Shown in pieces: positions 44,998 to 53,273 of a stretch of 53,273 nt of DNA (position 1 is the first letter of the stretch; every line of letters begins with the position of its first letter). Source of the stretch: CAYMAZ01 sp964428185. GTDB taxonomy: Bacteria; Bacteroidota; Bacteroidia; Bacteroidales; DTU049. The stretch lies in NCBI GenBank assembly GCA_964428185.1, contig CAYRXH010000009.1, forward strand, positions 1 to 53,273, read 5' to 3'. Under the pieces are notes generated by a model. That model saw only the letters and a list, made by a program, of their open reading frames with translations, had not been told where the DNA came from and made no database searches. The position numbers were made by a program, and so were the translations under genes.

Positions 44998-46038
44998 CTA
45001 TGCCACTGGGTCATTGAAAGTATAGCTTCTCCATTTTTTCAGGACTTTGCTCATATCCTCAGGCAATGGTACTTCAAACTCTATTGACAGGCCGGTTTCA
45101 GGATGTATAAACCCAAGTTTGAACGCATGAAGTGCCTGTCTGTTCAGCTCTTTGAAGCAATTGGCTACAAATTGTTTGTATTTGGAAAATGTTGTTCCTT
45201 TCAGGATTTTATCACCACCATAGAGTTCATCAGCAAACAACGGATGTCCGATATATCTGAAATGTGCCCTGATTTGATGAGTTCGTCCGGTTTCGAGTCT
45301 GCATTCAACAAATGTGACATATCGGAAACGTTCAATAACACTGTAATGAGAAACTGCATGCTTGCCGATTTCTCCGTCGGGAAAAACAGTCACTATTTTC
45401 CTGTTGAAAGGGCTGCGGGCCAGATTTCCGGTTATTGTTCCTGTGTCTTCTGAAAAATCTCCCCACACCAGCGCATAATACCTTCGAACAATGGAATGAT
45501 CGAAAAACTGTTTGCCCAGCTTTGTTTGTGCAGTTTCATTTTTTGCCACCACGATCAGTCCACTAGTGTCTTTATCAATTCGATGAACCAGAAACGGAAA
45601 GGCACCACTCTCTTTGTTTCTCTGAAAATGAAACAACAATGCATTCTGGAGTGTTCCGGTGTAATTTCCGTAACCAGGGTGGACAACCATACCGGGCTTT
45701 TTATTGATCAGAATAAGATGCGGGTCCTCATAAACCACATCAAGAGGGATGTTCTCTGGTAATATCTCCAGTTCACGTACCGGTTGCGGAAGCAATATTG
45801 TAATCAGATCATTCCCCTTAACCCTGTAATTTGATTTGACAAGCTGATCGTTCACATGAATGCATCCTGCAGCAGCAGCAGCCTGAATTTTATTGCGGCT
45901 TATGCCTTCAAGACGCATACTCAGGAATTTATCAATTCTGAGCATCCCTTGACCTTTATCAACCTTTATTCTGAAATGCTCATATAGTTCAGGTTGTTCT
46001 TCAGCCTGAAGTTCGTCATACAGATCAGATCCGGTCAT
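44998..46038 (-). CDS. rluD: RluD-type 23S rRNA pseudouridine synthase
   Basis: 346 residues. S4 RNA-binding domain at about 33-82 (RIDKFLSMRLEGISRNKIQ). The catalytic domain has HRIDKDTSG at 152-160 with Asp155 as the catalytic residue, then LETGRTHQIRAHF. It modifies the large-subunit rRNA. It overlaps the preceding T9SS gene by 4 bp, and the PASTA gene precedes both, a recurrent Bacteroidota arrangement of RluD with a PASTA protein. Here a T9SS gene sits between them. Confidence 0.93.
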   Translation of the reverse strand: MTGSDLYDELQAEEQPELYEHFRIKVDKGQGMLRIDKFLSMRLEGISRNKIQAAAAAGCIHVNDQLVKSNYRVKGNDLITILLPQPVRELEILPENIPLDVVYEDPHLILINKKPGMVVHPGYGNYTGTLQNALLFHFQRNKESGAFPFLVHRIDKDTSGLIVVAKNETAQTKLGKQFFDHSIVRRYYALVWGDFSEDTGTITGNLARSPFNRKIVTVFPDGEIGKHAVSHYSVIERFRYVTFVECRLETGRTHQIRAHFRYIGHPLFADELYGGDKILKGTTFSKYKQFVANCFKELNRQALHAFKLGFIHPETGLSIEFEVPLPEDMSKVLKKWRSYTFNDPVA

Positions 46039-47942
46039 TGCAATATGATAAGTTTTCTGGTTGATGAATTCCCACCTGAATCTGTCAGGTTGAGGAAATA
46101 AATTCCCGGGTTCAGGAAAAATCTGGTTTTTTCTCCCACATAATTTTCCTGATATACAAGCTTGCCTTCAGGTGTATATATTCTAACTTTATATTCACCA
46201 GTGGCAAGTCCCTGAATTATAAAACCTTCAGAAGCAATAGTGGGATTGGGTACAATATTCCAATCGGGATTATTAACAGCACTGTTCACTGAAACATAAG
46301 GCTGGGCTGAATCACCCACAATAATACGCATCATCAGATCACCTTCATAGATTGATCCATACCACTGACCATCAGTATTGTAAAAAACCTTTAACTGGCG
46401 ATTGGTGTTTTTGTCGTACCCTATATTCAAGGCTTCGGAATCCTGTTGTTTCCATCCCACATAGATGGTTCCACTAACAGGCAGAGGCTGATCAAGCACA
46501 TAATTATGAAACTGATACATATCGGCCATGATTGGTCTGAGTCCCTGTTGTTCGTAGATCAGATTTCCTGGTTTCCCTGACTGATCATCCCACACACGGA
46601 GATTGAAATACAAATCTTCATTCACATCATTATGCACCCTGTTAAATTGTAATGAAACTGCTCTGAGAGTATCGGCATGGCTCAGTGTGAACTGATAGGC
46701 AAGTTGGGCATTGGCTCCCACCAGAGCGTATCCTGCTTCAGGCGATCCGTCATCATAGCGGAAATAATTGTAGAACCTCTGATAAAATGCAACAGTATCA
46801 TTCCTGCGTTCCATATCCTGAATCGTTGCCGAATTTATGCAAAACTTAACCAAAAAATCAGCATAATCGGTGACAAGAGAACTGAAGGTATATGGAAAAG
46901 GCATCCGGTAAAAAACCGTATCAGTAAAAGCATCCAGATTTGATGCACTGATACCGCTGTTATATCCTGAGGTTGTTCCAGAAAGATCAGTTATAATAAG
47001 TCTTTCAGTCAAATTCAGCAAAGTCGGGGAATAATTGGTATAGGGAATTGCCACAGAAGCCACCATATTTGAGGATGAGTTCACTAGAAAATGACTCCAT
47101 GGCATTGAATGATAATCTTTCAGGAGGCTATGTATCCTCTGATTAAAGGCAAGATCAACTGGGAGCGTATCCGATATGCTTCTTCCCGAATTGAGATACA
47201 CATAATCAATATTCCAGTGGTCAACATTCCCTGCCCAAGTGGGAAAATCATTGTTGGCAATGCTTGCATAATTGAAAAATCTGAATCTGAAAAGATTGCT
47301 GAAATAATCAGGATCAGTTACAGGAATCATTACCTGTTTGAAACTGACTCCCATTGAATCAACAAAATCCTGTAGAGACATTCCCCGAAATGACCAAACT
47401 GTATTCCACTCGTCAACAACAGGATTATAAAACTGAAGCATTAGAGAATCTTCAGGATCAGGTTTTTCACCATATCCCTGTGGCTGAAAGAAAAAACTCA
47501 GATACACAGAATCAGCAGGTGTTGCAATATGCGGGGTACCGGTAAAGACCGAATCAAGGCGTATTGGATGGGAAGTCAGATAATCTGCGATGAATGGAAA
47601 TGTGGATGCTCCGTCATAGACATGTCCAAATTGATTATAAACATCAAATGTTGCACATCCTGATGTTGGAGTTTCCTTCCCGAAACCATCATTGACAAAC
47701 ACAAAAATATCCTCCCATAGCAATGAATCGGGATACACAAGATTGTGTGAAAAATCATCCAGAAAAGGCATTTTAACAGCAGTGGCCTTATCTGATCTGT
47801 CATCAGGGATACCATGGACATCCTGATACAAACGTAATGAAGGATTTTCCGACATTCCGGTAATCACTTCCTGCGATTGTGCTGTTTGAAAAAGCAACAA
47901 ACATAAAGGGATAAAAAAAGTTCTTTTCAAAGTCATGTTCAT
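46035..47942 (-). CDS. T9SS cargo protein of unknown function
   Basis: 635 residues. Signal peptide about 1-23 (ends AQSQ). The body is beta-rich with PFLDDFSHN near residue 59, repeated FRFFNYASIANND-type motifs and a DDGSPEAGYALVG motif. Residues about 562-635 are a T9SS tail (VPNPTIASEGF, then IYTPEGKLVY and NPGIYFLNL). It is coupled to rluD by a 4 bp overlap and follows the PASTA gene by 6 bp, so all three form one operon. Homologues of this full-length type occur beside rluD in Bacteroidota as far as I recall; I am not sure. Confidence 0.85.
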   Translation of the reverse strand: MNMTLKRTFFIPLCLLLFQTAQSQEVITGMSENPSLRLYQDVHGIPDDRSDKATAVKMPFLDDFSHNLVYPDSLLWEDIFVFVNDGFGKETPTSGCATFDVYNQFGHVYDGASTFPFIADYLTSHPIRLDSVFTGTPHIATPADSVYLSFFFQPQGYGEKPDPEDSLMLQFYNPVVDEWNTVWSFRGMSLQDFVDSMGVSFKQVMIPVTDPDYFSNLFRFRFFNYASIANNDFPTWAGNVDHWNIDYVYLNSGRSISDTLPVDLAFNQRIHSLLKDYHSMPWSHFLVNSSSNMVASVAIPYTNYSPTLLNLTERLIITDLSGTTSGYNSGISASNLDAFTDTVFYRMPFPYTFSSLVTDYADFLVKFCINSATIQDMERRNDTVAFYQRFYNYFRYDDGSPEAGYALVGANAQLAYQFTLSHADTLRAVSLQFNRVHNDVNEDLYFNLRVWDDQSGKPGNLIYEQQGLRPIMADMYQFHNYVLDQPLPVSGTIYVGWKQQDSEALNIGYDKNTNRQLKVFYNTDGQWYGSIYEGDLMMRIIVGDSAQPYVSVNSAVNNPDWNIVPNPTIASEGFIIQGLATGEYKVRIYTPEGKLVYQENYVGEKTRFFLNPGIYFLNLTDSGGNSSTRKLIILQ

Positions 47943-47948
47943 AATTTG

Positions 47949-48698
47949 TTATTCATACCACAAATCTATCACCGAACCGAGTGAAATCTCATAATCGTCG
48001 GAATAGGCAGGATATTGTTTGACAACTCTAACAGATACTGTATCATTTTTATTCAGGAAAAACTCTGATCCGATATTCAGTCCCGCACCATTAATAATGC
48101 TTCTTGCTTCATCACGCGTTCTTCCGATCAGATCAGGCAAATATGTATTACCCTGACCTTCACCACTGCCAACAACTAAGTCCACCTTGCTCCCCTTCAC
48201 CAATTTGTCACCCGGAGAAACAGTTTTTCCCATCTGCTTCCACCTGATCACAGTATTGCCGATATCAGGAACAAACTCAATTCTGCCAACTTTAACTCCG
48301 TATGTTTCAAGGACAGTTGTTGCCTGCCTTACAGTTAAATCCTGAAGATTCGGACAAGCAATCATTTCAGGCTGTGAAGCTACAATTGTAAGGTAAATTT
48401 TTCTGCCTTTCTTCACTTTGCTATCAGGTAAAGGTGCTTGAGAAACTACATCTCCACCCTGCTTCTCATTATCATAAATGGAGTCTATAATCACAAACTC
48501 AAACACATCATTGGAAGAATCATTGATGATTTCATTGTAGTTGAGACCTGTATAATCCTTAACCAAATAATTTTTTCCGTGTCTTGTATAAAATCTAAGA
48601 AACAACAGTACCAGAAGAACAAATACAATAAATACTCCGATAGCAAGAAAAAAATGCTTTAAAAACTTCTTACTGAAAATAATACTTTTTAATTTCAT
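47949..48698 (-). CDS. Membrane-anchored PASTA-domain protein
   Basis: 249 residues. A short cytoplasmic tail, one membrane helix (about 13-34) and three PASTA repeats: about 43-108, 112-180 and 184-249 (for example CPNLQDLTVRQATTVLETYG and LPDLIGRTRDEARSIINGAG). PASTA repeats bind peptidoglycan or act as spacers. There is no kinase or transpeptidase domain. First gene of the operon with a T9SS protein and rluD. I see no perfect -7 box upstream. Confidence 0.9.
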   Translation of the reverse strand: MKLKSIIFSKKFLKHFFLAIGVFIVFVLLVLLFLRFYTRHGKNYLVKDYTGLNYNEIINDSSNDVFEFVIIDSIYDNEKQGGDVVSQAPLPDSKVKKGRKIYLTIVASQPEMIACPNLQDLTVRQATTVLETYGVKVGRIEFVPDIGNTVIRWKQMGKTVSPGDKLVKGSKVDLVVGSGEGQGNTYLPDLIGRTRDEARSIINGAGLNIGSEFFLNKNDTVSVRVVKQYPAYSDDYEISLGSVIDLWYE

Positions 48699-48938
48699 CG
48701 CTTATTCAATGGTGCAATAACTCTAAATTTATTTTTTTATTTCATCACCGCAAAAAACTTCACAAATCTAATGTTTTTTTTTGTAATTGACTTGTTTTGA
48801 AATTTGAAAAACTTAGGTCTATTCCCATAAAATATTTCACCCAATCATAAAATTGTTGACTAACAAAAAAATATTAATTTTTTCCTCAATTATTGAAGCA
48901 AATTTTTTTTCACAGGAAATCATAAATATTTTTCAACC

Positions 48939-49162
48939 ATGGAAATCAGCTCCACTCAAAAATTCTTCAAATTCTTTGTATCCAATGAAAAGTTCGAAAA
49001 AATGAAATCCGAATCAATGCTTTGGGTTTTTCAGTGCGATTGCGGAAATGAGTTCAGTATTTGGGAAGCCAGAGGAATACGTAACAAAGCCAGGGGAGAA
49101 CCATTAAAAATAGCAGGTGTTCGCGGTGTCAGGCTTCTTCCATAAGAAAACTGACGAAATAG
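48939..49162 (+). pseudogene. Small zinc-ribbon protein gene with an apparent one-base deletion
   Basis: As written, the frame gives 68 residues ending at 49145. The motif CDCGNEFSIWEARGIRNKARG suggests half a zinc ribbon, but the second Cys pair is missing. If one A is added in the A-run at 49107-49111, the frame continues as NSRCSRCQASSIRKLTK and stops at 49160-49162. This restores a CxC...CxxC ribbon of 73 residues. This looks like a real gene with a deletion or a base-calling or assembly error. Function is unknown; small zinc-ribbon proteins of this shape are common in Bacteroidota. Confidence 0.45.
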
Positions 49163-49175
49163 AATATTCATTAGA

Positions 49176-50944
49176 TTACAGCCCCTTCCTGTCAGATCCC
49201 ATTCCCCATTTAACTCCAAAATGCACATATTTTCCTTTGAATTTTTTAAATGAGGAGTTCAATGTACGTTGTGAAAAGCCCATCTCTCCCCAGATATTAT
49301 ACTGAGGGATAATGACTCTGGAAACAGCTCCTGAAATATAAAATATATGACAAGGAATACCTTGAGTGATGTTATTTCCGTAATACTGCACCGGAATATT
49401 GTCAAGTCCTTCAATGGGAGCATCAANNNNNNNNNNNNNNNNNNNNNNNNNNNNNNNNNNNNNNNNNNNNNNNNNNNNNNNNNNNNNNNNNNNNNNNNNN
49501 NNNNNNNNNNNNNNNNNNNNNNNNNNTTATTTCCGTAATACTGCACCGGAATATTGTCAAGTCCTTCAATGGGAGCATCAAAAACAGTTTTGAAAATATC
49601 GTTACCATATAAGGTTCCGCTGCTGTCGAGGCCGGTTTTGACGGCACTGAATTCGAGACGCGCAACCCACTTATCACCTGTATACCTGAATCTGCCGGTA
49701 AGTTCGATGAGATTGGACCCAAGGGGATGAGCCAGTGGCTGATTGAGGTGGGTGTAGTTTTGCTGCACATCCCTGTGTGCAAAAGTAAAAGGTCTGATGA
49801 CATTCACCTCTGCAAGAGCGTCAAGATGATCAATTCCAAACATATCATAATATTTCCAGCCAAGCTGAAGGGCCTGTTTATTTACCCAGGCACCGTGCTG
49901 TCGGGATGAATCAGGAAAGAAAAACTGAAGCACATCTGCCCTGATCTCATTCATAAACATTTCATCCATAACAAGTTGTGCATAAAACACATGCTTCGCT
50001 GCAGTGTAGGATGCGTTGAACCCGAAAAGAACATTATCAGGTGATCCAAGAGCAAAATCCAGTGGGCGGAACATCACAACAGGCAACAGATAATTGTATT
50101 CCATAAACTGCCTTTGCATCAGTGAATCGTACAGCGGACACACTATGGCCTCGAATACTGATAATTTCAGACGTTTTCCTGCATTCCAGCTCAGATAATG
50201 CATGGCATTAAATTTATATCTTCCGTCCTTCCATCTGACTGCAGCGGTTGACTGAACATCTCGCTGCCAGGCAAACAAATTTACATATCTGAGTTTCCAG
50301 ATATTTGTTGTCAGTTTCAGATAGGGATAAGGATACTGCTCATCTGAAAGAATGAGAGATCGCTTGCCGTCACCGAAAAAATGAGTGCCTAGCCCTGCTT
50401 CTGAATAAAAATGTTCAGAAATGTCTGCGATAAAACTGAAACGGGGTACAACATAAGACAATGAACTCCGGTTTATATCTGTGGTCATCCCCATACCCGG
50501 TATTATGTGAAGCGAATCCGCATAATACCTTGCCATCAGAGGATTCATATACCCCCTTCTCATAGTTCCCTGAAAAAACAGGTTTTTATAGGAACTGAGC
50601 ACCGAAATAGCTGCTGCTGTGTGAGAAAGAAGCATAGTTTGTTCTGTCATATCAGCAGTCGTTTCAAGATATGGCTCTATTCTGGACATAAAACTCCACT
50701 GACTATCTGTTTTCAGCATGGGAAAAAACACAGAATCTGACAGTAATTTTTCAGTGTTTTCTGAATGAAATAGTTCATCAAACTTCCATGGTCTAATTGA
50801 AGGAAAGCATGATGATGAATACATCTGTTGCTCGTGTCTGATTTCTGAAGCAGATGTCCCTTCAAGTGAAAAAATCTGTGCGGATGAATTGGTATGCACA
50901 AACACAATGAACAGAAACACCAATACAATGTTTTTCACAGCCAT
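49176..50944 (-). CDS. Outer-membrane beta-barrel protein, Wzi/RemB-like (split by a false gap)
   Basis: The signal peptide ends SSAQ. The body alternates beta strands typical of an outer-membrane barrel and carries the motif GDGKRSLILSDEQYPYPYL, found in Wzi-like capsule-assembly and RemB-like gliding proteins. Positions 49427-49526 are N, and the 55 bases on either side are identical. Removing the gap and one copy (155 bases) leaves 1614 bases, exactly 538 codons. The frame then runs to the stop at 49176 with a natural barrel C-terminus (YVHFGVKWGMGS). The corrected protein has 537 residues, close to the 528 of its neighbour. It overlaps that neighbour by 10 bp. Confidence 0.82.
49372..49581. 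other. Scaffold gap (100 N) flanked by a 55-base exact duplication
   Basis: Bases 49372-49426 and 49527-49581 are identical. This is what an unmerged overlap of two contig ends looks like, with a fixed-size N spacer placed between. It is an assembly artefact and not a biological repeat. Confidence 0.92.
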
Positions 50945-52521
50945 GACAGATGTTTATTGTAGTTTCTTAAAAATGTTGAAATCCCTAACTGAATATCAAT
51001 TGTTTGCCCCGGGAACAATGTGTTGTTGCAATTGCGGTATGTCACCCATGCCATCACATTCAAACCACTTTTGGGATTGATGATATGATGAATTTTCAAA
51101 TCTGCGAAAAACATTGAGGCAGTTTTAGTGGTGAGTTCAGGAAACAAGCTGCCGCTCCAGCTGCTGATATCAGGATTTCCGTATATGCTTTGCCCTGTTG
51201 CTTCGTATTGAGTATCAATACCTCCCTGAGTATATGAAACCATCCCGGCTGCAATCCAGGTCATATAATGAATAGTTCCCTGCAACAAATACTCCCTGAA
51301 ATTGGCACCCAACGGATGTGCCAAGGAATGATGATAATGAGAATAACCCTGAAGCGGATCGGAATGAGAATAAGTATATGCCCCTGCAGTATTCATTTCT
51401 GTCCTCAGACAGATCAGACTGCTCTGAAACTGCCTGCTCATCTTTATCCCTGCCTGCATAGCAGTCATTTTCATACTTTCGGTTGCCTGATCAAGAACAT
51501 ATTGTCCGTATATTGTAATGTGGGGCAATATATTGAGAGCAAACTGCAAGCCGGTCATGGTATTGTTTCTGTTGTCCATTCCATACCACAAAGTTTTTGA
51601 AAATGGAATAGGATTGAAATGCTTCCAATGAAGCTGATTGTAACGATTGTTAAAAGGCGCCCAAATCATTGATTCAAACAATGAGATTTCAAGAATATCA
51701 AGAGGTCTGAATCCGATAATTAAAAAATTGGCATATTTGTTCTGATATCCACCCATTGAAGACTGGGGAACATCAATAATGTTTTTCAAAGAGACATTCT
51801 GCAGTGCACTCAAAATAAAATTATATGACCATTTTTTATAATTCACTGAAGTTCTGAGAAATGTGAAAGCCGGTGCATTTGCTGAAAGCAGCATTGATCT
51901 GTATCCGTGCCCAAAAAGCAGTTTGTCGCGGGCAAACATAAGCTGCACATGTGAGCCGGGGTTCCATGCGAGGGTTCCGTATGCTGTTGCATAATCTCTT
52001 CCATACTCCTTAAAAGGCTTTGCCCTCATCAATGAAGGAGCCACTTCAAAACTGTCAGTAAAATGTTCCAGATAAGATGGAAAAACTGTTTGGGTCTCAT
52101 ACAGCTCGGATGAAAAAAACAAATTGTGATGAAGATGCCCCGAAACTCTGATTCCTCTTGTGTTTTCATAAAGCAAAGGGTCATAATTCTTCTGTTTTCC
52201 GCTGATGAACTGAACCGAAGGATCAACAATCAAAGCATAAGTAGGAGAATCAACCCTGAAAAAATTTTCGGAATGGATTTTACGGCCCGCCCAGGTTTTT
52301 CTATGCTTTTTCTGCCTGCTCATTTCAATCAGCGAATAGTATTGACTGTCCTTGCTAAGTTTGGGATACAGAGGTATAAAAATTTGACTATCAGCATAGT
52401 GAATCACCGGAAAGAGATATTCACCAGCAGTGATCTGAATTTGTGCTTTAGAATTTCTGTAATTCAATAATAAAAAGAAGAAAATGATAATTAAAAAAAA
52501 TAATTGTCTGAATTGCATCAA
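50935..52521 (-). CDS. Outer-membrane beta-barrel protein, Wzi/RemB-like
   Basis: 528 residues, signal peptide to about residue 26 (NSKAQ). It has the same architecture as the gene at 49176-50944: FARDKLLFGHGYRSMLLSAN corresponds to FGDGKRSLILSD, and FRPLDILEISLFES and LAHPLGANFREY have clear counterparts (FRPLDFALG, LAHPLGSNLIE). The two are tandem paralogues. Proteins of this type bind capsule polysaccharide (Wzi) or take part in gliding (RemB); which applies here cannot be decided. It is first in a two-gene operon, with a -7 box 13 bp upstream. Confidence 0.82.
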   Translation of the reverse strand: MMQFRQLFFLIIIFFFLLLNYRNSKAQIQITAGEYLFPVIHYADSQIFIPLYPKLSKDSQYYSLIEMSRQKKHRKTWAGRKIHSENFFRVDSPTYALIVDPSVQFISGKQKNYDPLLYENTRGIRVSGHLHHNLFFSSELYETQTVFPSYLEHFTDSFEVAPSLMRAKPFKEYGRDYATAYGTLAWNPGSHVQLMFARDKLLFGHGYRSMLLSANAPAFTFLRTSVNYKKWSYNFILSALQNVSLKNIIDVPQSSMGGYQNKYANFLIIGFRPLDILEISLFESMIWAPFNNRYNQLHWKHFNPIPFSKTLWYGMDNRNNTMTGLQFALNILPHITIYGQYVLDQATESMKMTAMQAGIKMSRQFQSSLICLRTEMNTAGAYTYSHSDPLQGYSHYHHSLAHPLGANFREYLLQGTIHYMTWIAAGMVSYTQGGIDTQYEATGQSIYGNPDISSWSGSLFPELTTKTASMFFADLKIHHIINPKSGLNVMAWVTYRNCNNTLFPGQTIDIQLGISTFLRNYNKHLSWL

Positions 52522-52534
52522 AGAAAAATCTGCT

Positions 52535-52542
52535 CAAAAATA
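52535..52542 (-). promoter_or_regulatory. -7 promoter box of the Wzi/RemB-like gene pair
   Basis: TATTTTTG on the minus strand, perfect consensus, 13 bp before the ATG at 52521. Confidence 0.55.
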
Positions 52543-52639
52543 CAAATATTATTCTTTTTGTAATTTATTTATGATTCGATATTTTCAATTTGTCAATGCC
52601 TAAATTGCATTGACGGTTTTTCAAAAAAATAAATTAAAC

Positions 52640-52715
52640 CACAAAGTCCACTGAGAAATGTCACAAAATTCTCAAAGTTGGGGTCACAATGTAGCACAAA
52701 GTCAGGGCACAAAGT
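52640..52715. repeat. Short CACAAAGT repeats
   Basis: Three exact copies of CACAAAGT at 52640, 52695 and 52708, with related CACAAAAT and CTCAAAGT between them. No coding sequence. Confidence 0.55.
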
Positions 52716-52809
52716 ATCACGAAGTATTTTTTCACTGTTGTTAAAACAAAAGCCGTGAGTTTCACACAAACACAACGCTGTTGTGTTACTAAGTGACTGC
52801 TGATTAGTT

Positions 52810-52950
52810 GATTTAAAGATTTAATGATTTGAAGATTGCTTATAAAGTTGTGTATATAATTGATATTTAGTAATTTGTAATTAGTGATTAGTTACAAAAA
52901 TATTTCAAAATTCGTTATTTCCCAGAGAGACTCCTTCGGAGCATTATTCA
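52810..52950. repeat. Dispersed intergenic repeat, copy B
   Basis: Begins GATTTAAAGATTTAATGATT, passes through TAATTAGTGATTAG-type units, and ends with GACTCCTTCGGAGCAT (52929-52944) followed by TATTCAA. Same order of elements as copy A at 27661-27802. Confidence 0.6.
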
Positions 52951-53140
52951 ACATACAATATTTTTCAAGGGGACTCATTGAGAGCAATATTCAATAATTA
53001 TATACCCTTATACCCCCCCGTGAAACCACAAAGAGGAACAATGATTTCGTTGCATGAAAAAACCAACACTTGCACCGAATCTTAGTGGCTTGATAATCCA
53101 TTGCTGCCACTCGAAAGATTCTTGCGCCAGCAATGATATA

Positions 53141-53273
53141 TTTGACTTAACGGGGTCTTCGAGTGCGCCTCGTCTTGCTCGTTTTGGTGCCTCTGACCCC
53201 GTGGGGGTTTTTGATGAGTTGATTTCATGGACTTTGACGTAACGGGGTCTTCGAGTGCCTCTGACCCCGTGGG
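53141..53273. repeat. Two hairpin-forming direct repeats at the window end
   Basis: A 26-base unit (TTTGAC, then T or G, then TAACGGGGTCTTCGAGTGC) occurs at 53141-53166 and 53233-53258 with one mismatch. Each is followed by CTCTGACCCCGTGGG (53191-53205 and 53259-53273). In both copies ACGGGGTC pairs with GACCCCGT. Copy 1 has 24 extra bases (53167-53190) between the arms. More of the array may lie beyond the window. Confidence 0.75.

Noticed and set aside
49372..49581. Biological direct repeat around the gap
   Set aside because: Exactly 55 bases ending at both gap edges is the signature of an unmerged contig overlap.
49259..50944. 561-codon version of the barrel gene reading through the N run to 49259
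   Set aside because: The last residues come from the wrong frame after the false gap; the collapsed sequence gives a better end at 49176.
53054..53242. 62-codon frame at the window end
   Set aside because: It consists mostly of the hairpin repeat and has no protein-like features.

Overview
The window reads as a chromosomal scaffold from an anaerobic member of the Bacteroidota, most likely Bacteroidales or a close relative and probably from a metagenome assembly. The evidence is as follows. Several secreted proteins carry type IX secretion (T9SS) C-terminal sorting tails. Sixteen perfect TAnnTTTG (-7) promoter boxes sit just upstream of gene starts. Several families are typical of this phylum (DUF4476, DUF6340, DUF4293, rSAM/lipoprotein pair). 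A complete Na+-NQR operon and a complete RNF operon are both present. The sequence is AT-rich and has one 100-N scaffold gap. I saw no rRNA, tRNA, CRISPR array, prophage or insertion sequence.

Layout. 1-4216: two T9SS cargo genes and a decayed lectin-like secreted gene. 4245-10142 (minus): nqrABCDEF, the sodium-pumping NADH:quinone oxidoreductase. 10351-13329: a tandem-domain ABC ATPase converging on a YbdG-type mechanosensitive channel. 13379-14817 (minus): a radical SAM/SPASM enzyme coupled to a small lipoprotein. 14897-15307: remnant of a T9SS protein. 15542-21237: an LplT-like MFS carrier converging on a three-gene surface-polysaccharide-like operon (class V PLP enzyme, formyltransferase/propeller fusion, flippase). 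21386-24015: lplA, a DUF6340 lipoprotein and a DUF4293 membrane protein. 24201-26583: a large VWA/OmpA-type gene destroyed by frameshifts and stops. 26687-27526: a T9SS protein whose N-terminal half resembles the rSAM-linked lipoprotein. 27815-32066: a YdiJ-like FAD/Fe-S dehydrogenase and folC. 32484-34588: a gene remnant, a radical SAM protein and a DUF4476 protein. 34850-39862 (plus): rnfBCDGEA. 39918-40825: a small unknown gene and ftsE. 40868-43151: two glycosyltransferases. 43194-44867: a C69 dipeptidase. 44998-48698: rluD, a T9SS protein and a PASTA protein in one operon. 48939-49162: a damaged small zinc-ribbon gene. 49176-52521: two paralogous outer-membrane barrel proteins of Wzi/RemB type, the first split by a false assembly gap. 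52522-53273: repeats only.

How the genes work together. NQR and RNF are homologous membrane complexes that link NADH or ferredoxin oxidation to ion export. Having both suggests a sodium-based anaerobic energy metabolism. No ApbE, which would attach the covalent FMN, lies in the window. Secreted and surface functions dominate the rest. The most interesting link is between the rSAM/lipoprotein pair at 13.4-14.8 kb and the T9SS-tailed protein at 26.7-27.5 kb. The two secreted proteins share a YGxP motif right after the signal peptide and the same following domain, so one enzyme may act on two differently anchored substrates. Four or five decayed genes in 53 kb point to active gene loss, mostly of secreted proteins.
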